A stretch of 64,000 nucleotides of DNA, from NCBI GenBank assembly GCA_903829325.1, contig CAIKPM010000069.1, positions 1-64,000 on the forward strand. Direction: 5' to 3'. The position numbers and the translations under genes are program-made. Below the pieces are notes generated by a model that was given only the letters and a program-made list of their open reading frames with translations, was not told the DNA's origin and ran no database searches. Below, piece after piece: positions 61,976-64,000 of the stretch; within the stretch, counting starts at the first letter, position 1; the number at the start of each line of letters is the position of its first letter. The stretch is from an uncultured bacterium (lineage in GTDB: Bacteria; Vulcanimicrobiota; Vulcanimicrobiia; Vulcanimicrobiales; Vulcanimicrobiaceae).

Positions 61976-63646
61976 ATGGCTCAATATGTTTACACAATGC
62001 ACCGCGTCAGCAAGCTTATTCCGCCCAAGCGGATGATTCTTAAAGATATTTCGCTCAGTTTTTTCCCCGGGGCCAAAATTGGCATTTTGGGGCCAAATGG
62101 AGCTGGCAAATCCTCCTTGTTGCGCATCATGGCGGGCGTCGATACTGAGTTTGATGGAGAAGCGAAGCCAGCGGCAAATCTGAGCGTCGGTTTCTTAGAG
62201 CAAGAGCCAAAACTTGATCCTGATAAAACCGTGCGTGAAACGGTTGAAGAAGCTCTGGGCGAAGTGGTGGCGGCACGCAAGCGACTCAACGAAGTCTACG
62301 AAGCATACGGCGACCCTGAGGCTGATTTCGATAAACTTGCCGCGGAACAAGCTAAACTCGAAGCTATTCTTTTTTCGCAAGGTGGCGACAATCTCGATCA
62401 ACAGTTAGAAATCGCTGCTGATGCCCTGCGTCTTCCGCCGTGGGACGCGAAAATCGGTCCACTTTCCGGCGGAGAAAAACGCCGTGTCGCGTTGTGCCGC
62501 TTACTCCTATCCAAGCCCGATATGCTCTTACTCGATGAGCCAACCAACCACTTAGACGCCGAAAGCGTGGACTGGCTCGAACAATTTTTGCAGCGTTTTA
62601 CCGGTACGGTCGTTGCAGTTACCCATGACCGCTACTTCCTGGATAATGCTGCGGAGTGGATTCTTGAACTAGATCGCGGACGCGGCATTCCCTATAAAGG
62701 CAATTACAGCTCGTGGCTTGATCAAAAGCAGGCACGTTTAGCCCAAGAAGAAGCGGAAGAGTCCGCTCGCCAAAAAGCGCTCAAGCGCGAATTAGAATGG
62801 GTGAGGCGCGGCACCAAAGGTCAACAAACCAAGAGCAAAAGCCGCATCGCCCGTTTTGAAGAACTCTCTAGTTATGAATATCAACGTAGCAACGAGACGC
62901 AAGAAATTTTTATTCCGGTTGCAGAGCGCTTAGGCGATCAAGTCATTCGTTTTGAGCATGTCCGTAAGGGTTTCGGTGATCGTTTGCTCATGGATGATGT
63001 GTCGTTTACTATTCCAGCCGGAGCAATCGTGGGGATTATTGGCCCAAATGGTGCTGGAAAATCCACCTTTTTCCGTATGATTACCGGCAAAGAAACGCCC
63101 GATAGCGGCAAGATCAATATTGGCCAGACCGTAAAAATGGCGTTTGTCGATCAAAGCCGTGAAGCATTAGATAATAGCAAAACCGCCTTTGAAGAAATTG
63201 GCGGTGGGCTTGATTTATTGATGGTCGGAAAATTTGAAATGCCGACGCGCGCCTATATGGGACGTTTTAATTTCAAAGGTGCCGATCAACAAAAATTGGT
63301 TGGAAATCTTTCAGGCGGAGAACGCGGTCGTTTACACTTAGCGAAAACCTTGTTGACAGGCGCGAATGTGTTATTACTCGACGAACCGTCAAACGATCTT
63401 GATGTTGAGACTTTGCGTGCTCTCGAAGACGCCCTTGAGGAATTTGCCGGCACGGTCTTGGTGGTCAGTCACGATCGTTGGTTCCTCGATCGCATTGCTA
63501 CGCATATTTTAGCGTTTGAAGGTGATTCGAATGTCTATTTCTTTGAGGGCAATTATCAGGAGTATGAAGCCAACAAACGTGAGCGCCTCGGCGAAGAGGC
63601 CGCTAAGCCAAAACGCGTCAAATACCGCCCGCTCACGATGAAATAA
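61976..63646 (+). CDS. ettA: Energy-dependent translational throttle protein EttA (ABC-F)
   Basis: 556 aa from ATG 61976. Begins MAQYVYTMHRVSKLIPPKR, the EttA-specific N-terminus. Two ABC domains: Walker A GPNGAGKSS and GPNGAGKST, signatures LSGGEKRR and LSGGERGR, Walker B MLLLDEPTNHLD and VLLLDEPSNDLD, with the linker RRGTKGQQTKSKSRIARFEEL. EttA binds the ribosomal E site and gates translation by ADP/ATP ratio. Confidence 0.96.
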   Translation: MAQYVYTMHRVSKLIPPKRMILKDISLSFFPGAKIGILGPNGAGKSSLLRIMAGVDTEFDGEAKPAANLSVGFLEQEPKLDPDKTVRETVEEALGEVVAARKRLNEVYEAYGDPEADFDKLAAEQAKLEAILFSQGGDNLDQQLEIAADALRLPPWDAKIGPLSGGEKRRVALCRLLLSKPDMLLLDEPTNHLDAESVDWLEQFLQRFTGTVVAVTHDRYFLDNAAEWILELDRGRGIPYKGNYSSWLDQKQARLAQEEAEESARQKALKRELEWVRRGTKGQQTKSKSRIARFEELSSYEYQRSNETQEIFIPVAERLGDQVIRFEHVRKGFGDRLLMDDVSFTIPAGAIVGIIGPNGAGKSTFFRMITGKETPDSGKINIGQTVKMAFVDQSREALDNSKTAFEEIGGGLDLLMVGKFEMPTRAYMGRFNFKGADQQKLVGNLSGGERGRLHLAKTLLTGANVLLLDEPSNDLDVETLRALEDALEEFAGTVLVVSHDRWFLDRIATHILAFEGDSNVYFFEGNYQEYEANKRERLGEEAAKPKRVKYRPLTMK

Positions 63647-63648
63647 CC

Positions 63649-64000
63649 ATGCGGCTTCTTGCCACCATCGGGCTTGTCATGGGCCTTGCGGCCACGGCAG
63701 CGGCGCAAAGCATGCCATCGATGCTCGAGCAGACCATTCGAGAAACATCGTTGCATGGTTCGCACCTGGGGGTCTTGGTGAGCGATCTGCCTAGCGGGCG
63801 TGTGCTGTATGCACACAATGCGGATGATGCCTTCGCTCCCGCGTCTACCCTCAAATTGTTGACCGGAGCAACGGCGCTTGAAACCCTAGGAAGCAACGCT
63901 ACCTTTCTCACCAGCCTCGAGTTGCGAGGGCGGCAACAAGGCCAACAGTTTGAGGGTGAGGTGATCCTCCATCTTGGTGGAGATCCACTCCTGACGCAAG
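63649..64000 (+). CDS. D-alanyl-D-alanine carboxypeptidase, PBP4/S13 family (partial)
   Basis: N-terminal 117 residues, cut by the window end. Signal peptide (hydrophobic residues 2-20, AAAQS), then LGVLVSDLPSGRVLYAHNADDAFAPAS and the active-site SxxK in ASTLKLLTGATALETLG. Matches DacB-type penicillin-binding protein 4, which trims or cleaves peptidoglycan peptides in the periplasm. The stop and further motifs lie beyond the window. Confidence 0.88.
   Translation, partial: MRLLATIGLVMGLAATAAAQSMPSMLEQTIRETSLHGSHLGVLVSDLPSGRVLYAHNADDAFAPASTLKLLTGATALETLGSNATFLTSLELRGRQQGQQFEGEVILHLGGDPLLTQ

Overview
The window is a densely packed bacterial chromosome segment of moderate GC content. It holds about 75 protein genes, five tRNAs, no rRNA, no CRISPR array, and no prophage or insertion sequence that I can recognise. 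Most neighbours on one strand overlap by 4 or 8 bases (ATGA, GTGA, TTGA and apparently CTGA). The gene mix is HisZ plus short HisG, ba3-type oxidase, HPP-like protein, FtsQAZ joined to his genes, and a LuxC/LuxE-type module. It does not fit Proteobacteria, Firmicutes or Actinobacteria well. A deep-branching phylum such as Candidatus Eremiobacterota (WPS-2) is my guess, made without any database comparison.

Layout: (1) 1-2.9 kb: tail of one gene, a small secreted protein, PEP carboxykinase, and a TonB-C-like secreted protein. (2) 2.9-13.3 kb: one unbroken co-directional run dnaE-hisZ-hisG-hisD-HAD phosphatase-ftsQ-ftsA-ftsZ, closed by a long hairpin. (3) 13.5-23.6 kb: M20 amidohydrolase, START-like protein, FmdB protein, methyltransferase, lipoprotein, aroA, tRNA-Leu, HPP-like protein, esterase, adenosine deaminase, prolyl oligopeptidase. 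(4) 23.6-30.8 kb: Zn/Mn ABC importer with a SCO protein, yebC, PASTA protein, rpe, thiL, msrB. (5) 30.8-37.6 kb: a HEPN/MNT toxin-antitoxin pair, then on the minus strand secreted protein-metY-CoA-binding protein-LuxE-like-(LuxC/aminotransferase fusion). (6) 37.6-46.6 kb: rpmE-prfA-prmC, CIRCE-controlled hsp20, PemK/ribbon-helix-helix pair, pyrG, glycosyltransferase, YihY, fabI, tadA. (7) 46.7-53.4 kb: tRNA-Ser, rpsU, ba3-type cytochrome oxidase with two-part assembly help, fatty-acid desaturase, and a response regulator with a sensorless kinase. (8) 53.5-64 kb: yqeY, ybeY, DgkA-PAP2 fusion, CorC-like protein, recO, ruvX, mltG, DUF1292-like protein, diacylglycerol glycosyltransferase-like protein, three tRNAs, TauE, ettA and a truncated PBP4.

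Two things stand out. First, a LuxE-type acyl-activating enzyme is translationally coupled to one polypeptide that fuses a LuxC-type acyl reductase to a class III aminotransferase, with no luciferase nearby. The domain order predicts conversion of a carboxylic acid, through an enzyme-bound acyl and an aldehyde, to a primary amine. I know of no described system with this architecture. Second, several genes (yebC, a response regulator, thiL, a glycosyltransferase, a DUF1292 gene, pckA) can only, or best, be started at CTG or ATT. In yebC and the response regulator no ATG, GTG or TTG lies between the upstream in-frame stop and conserved N-terminal residues. That suggests relaxed start-codon use in this organism.
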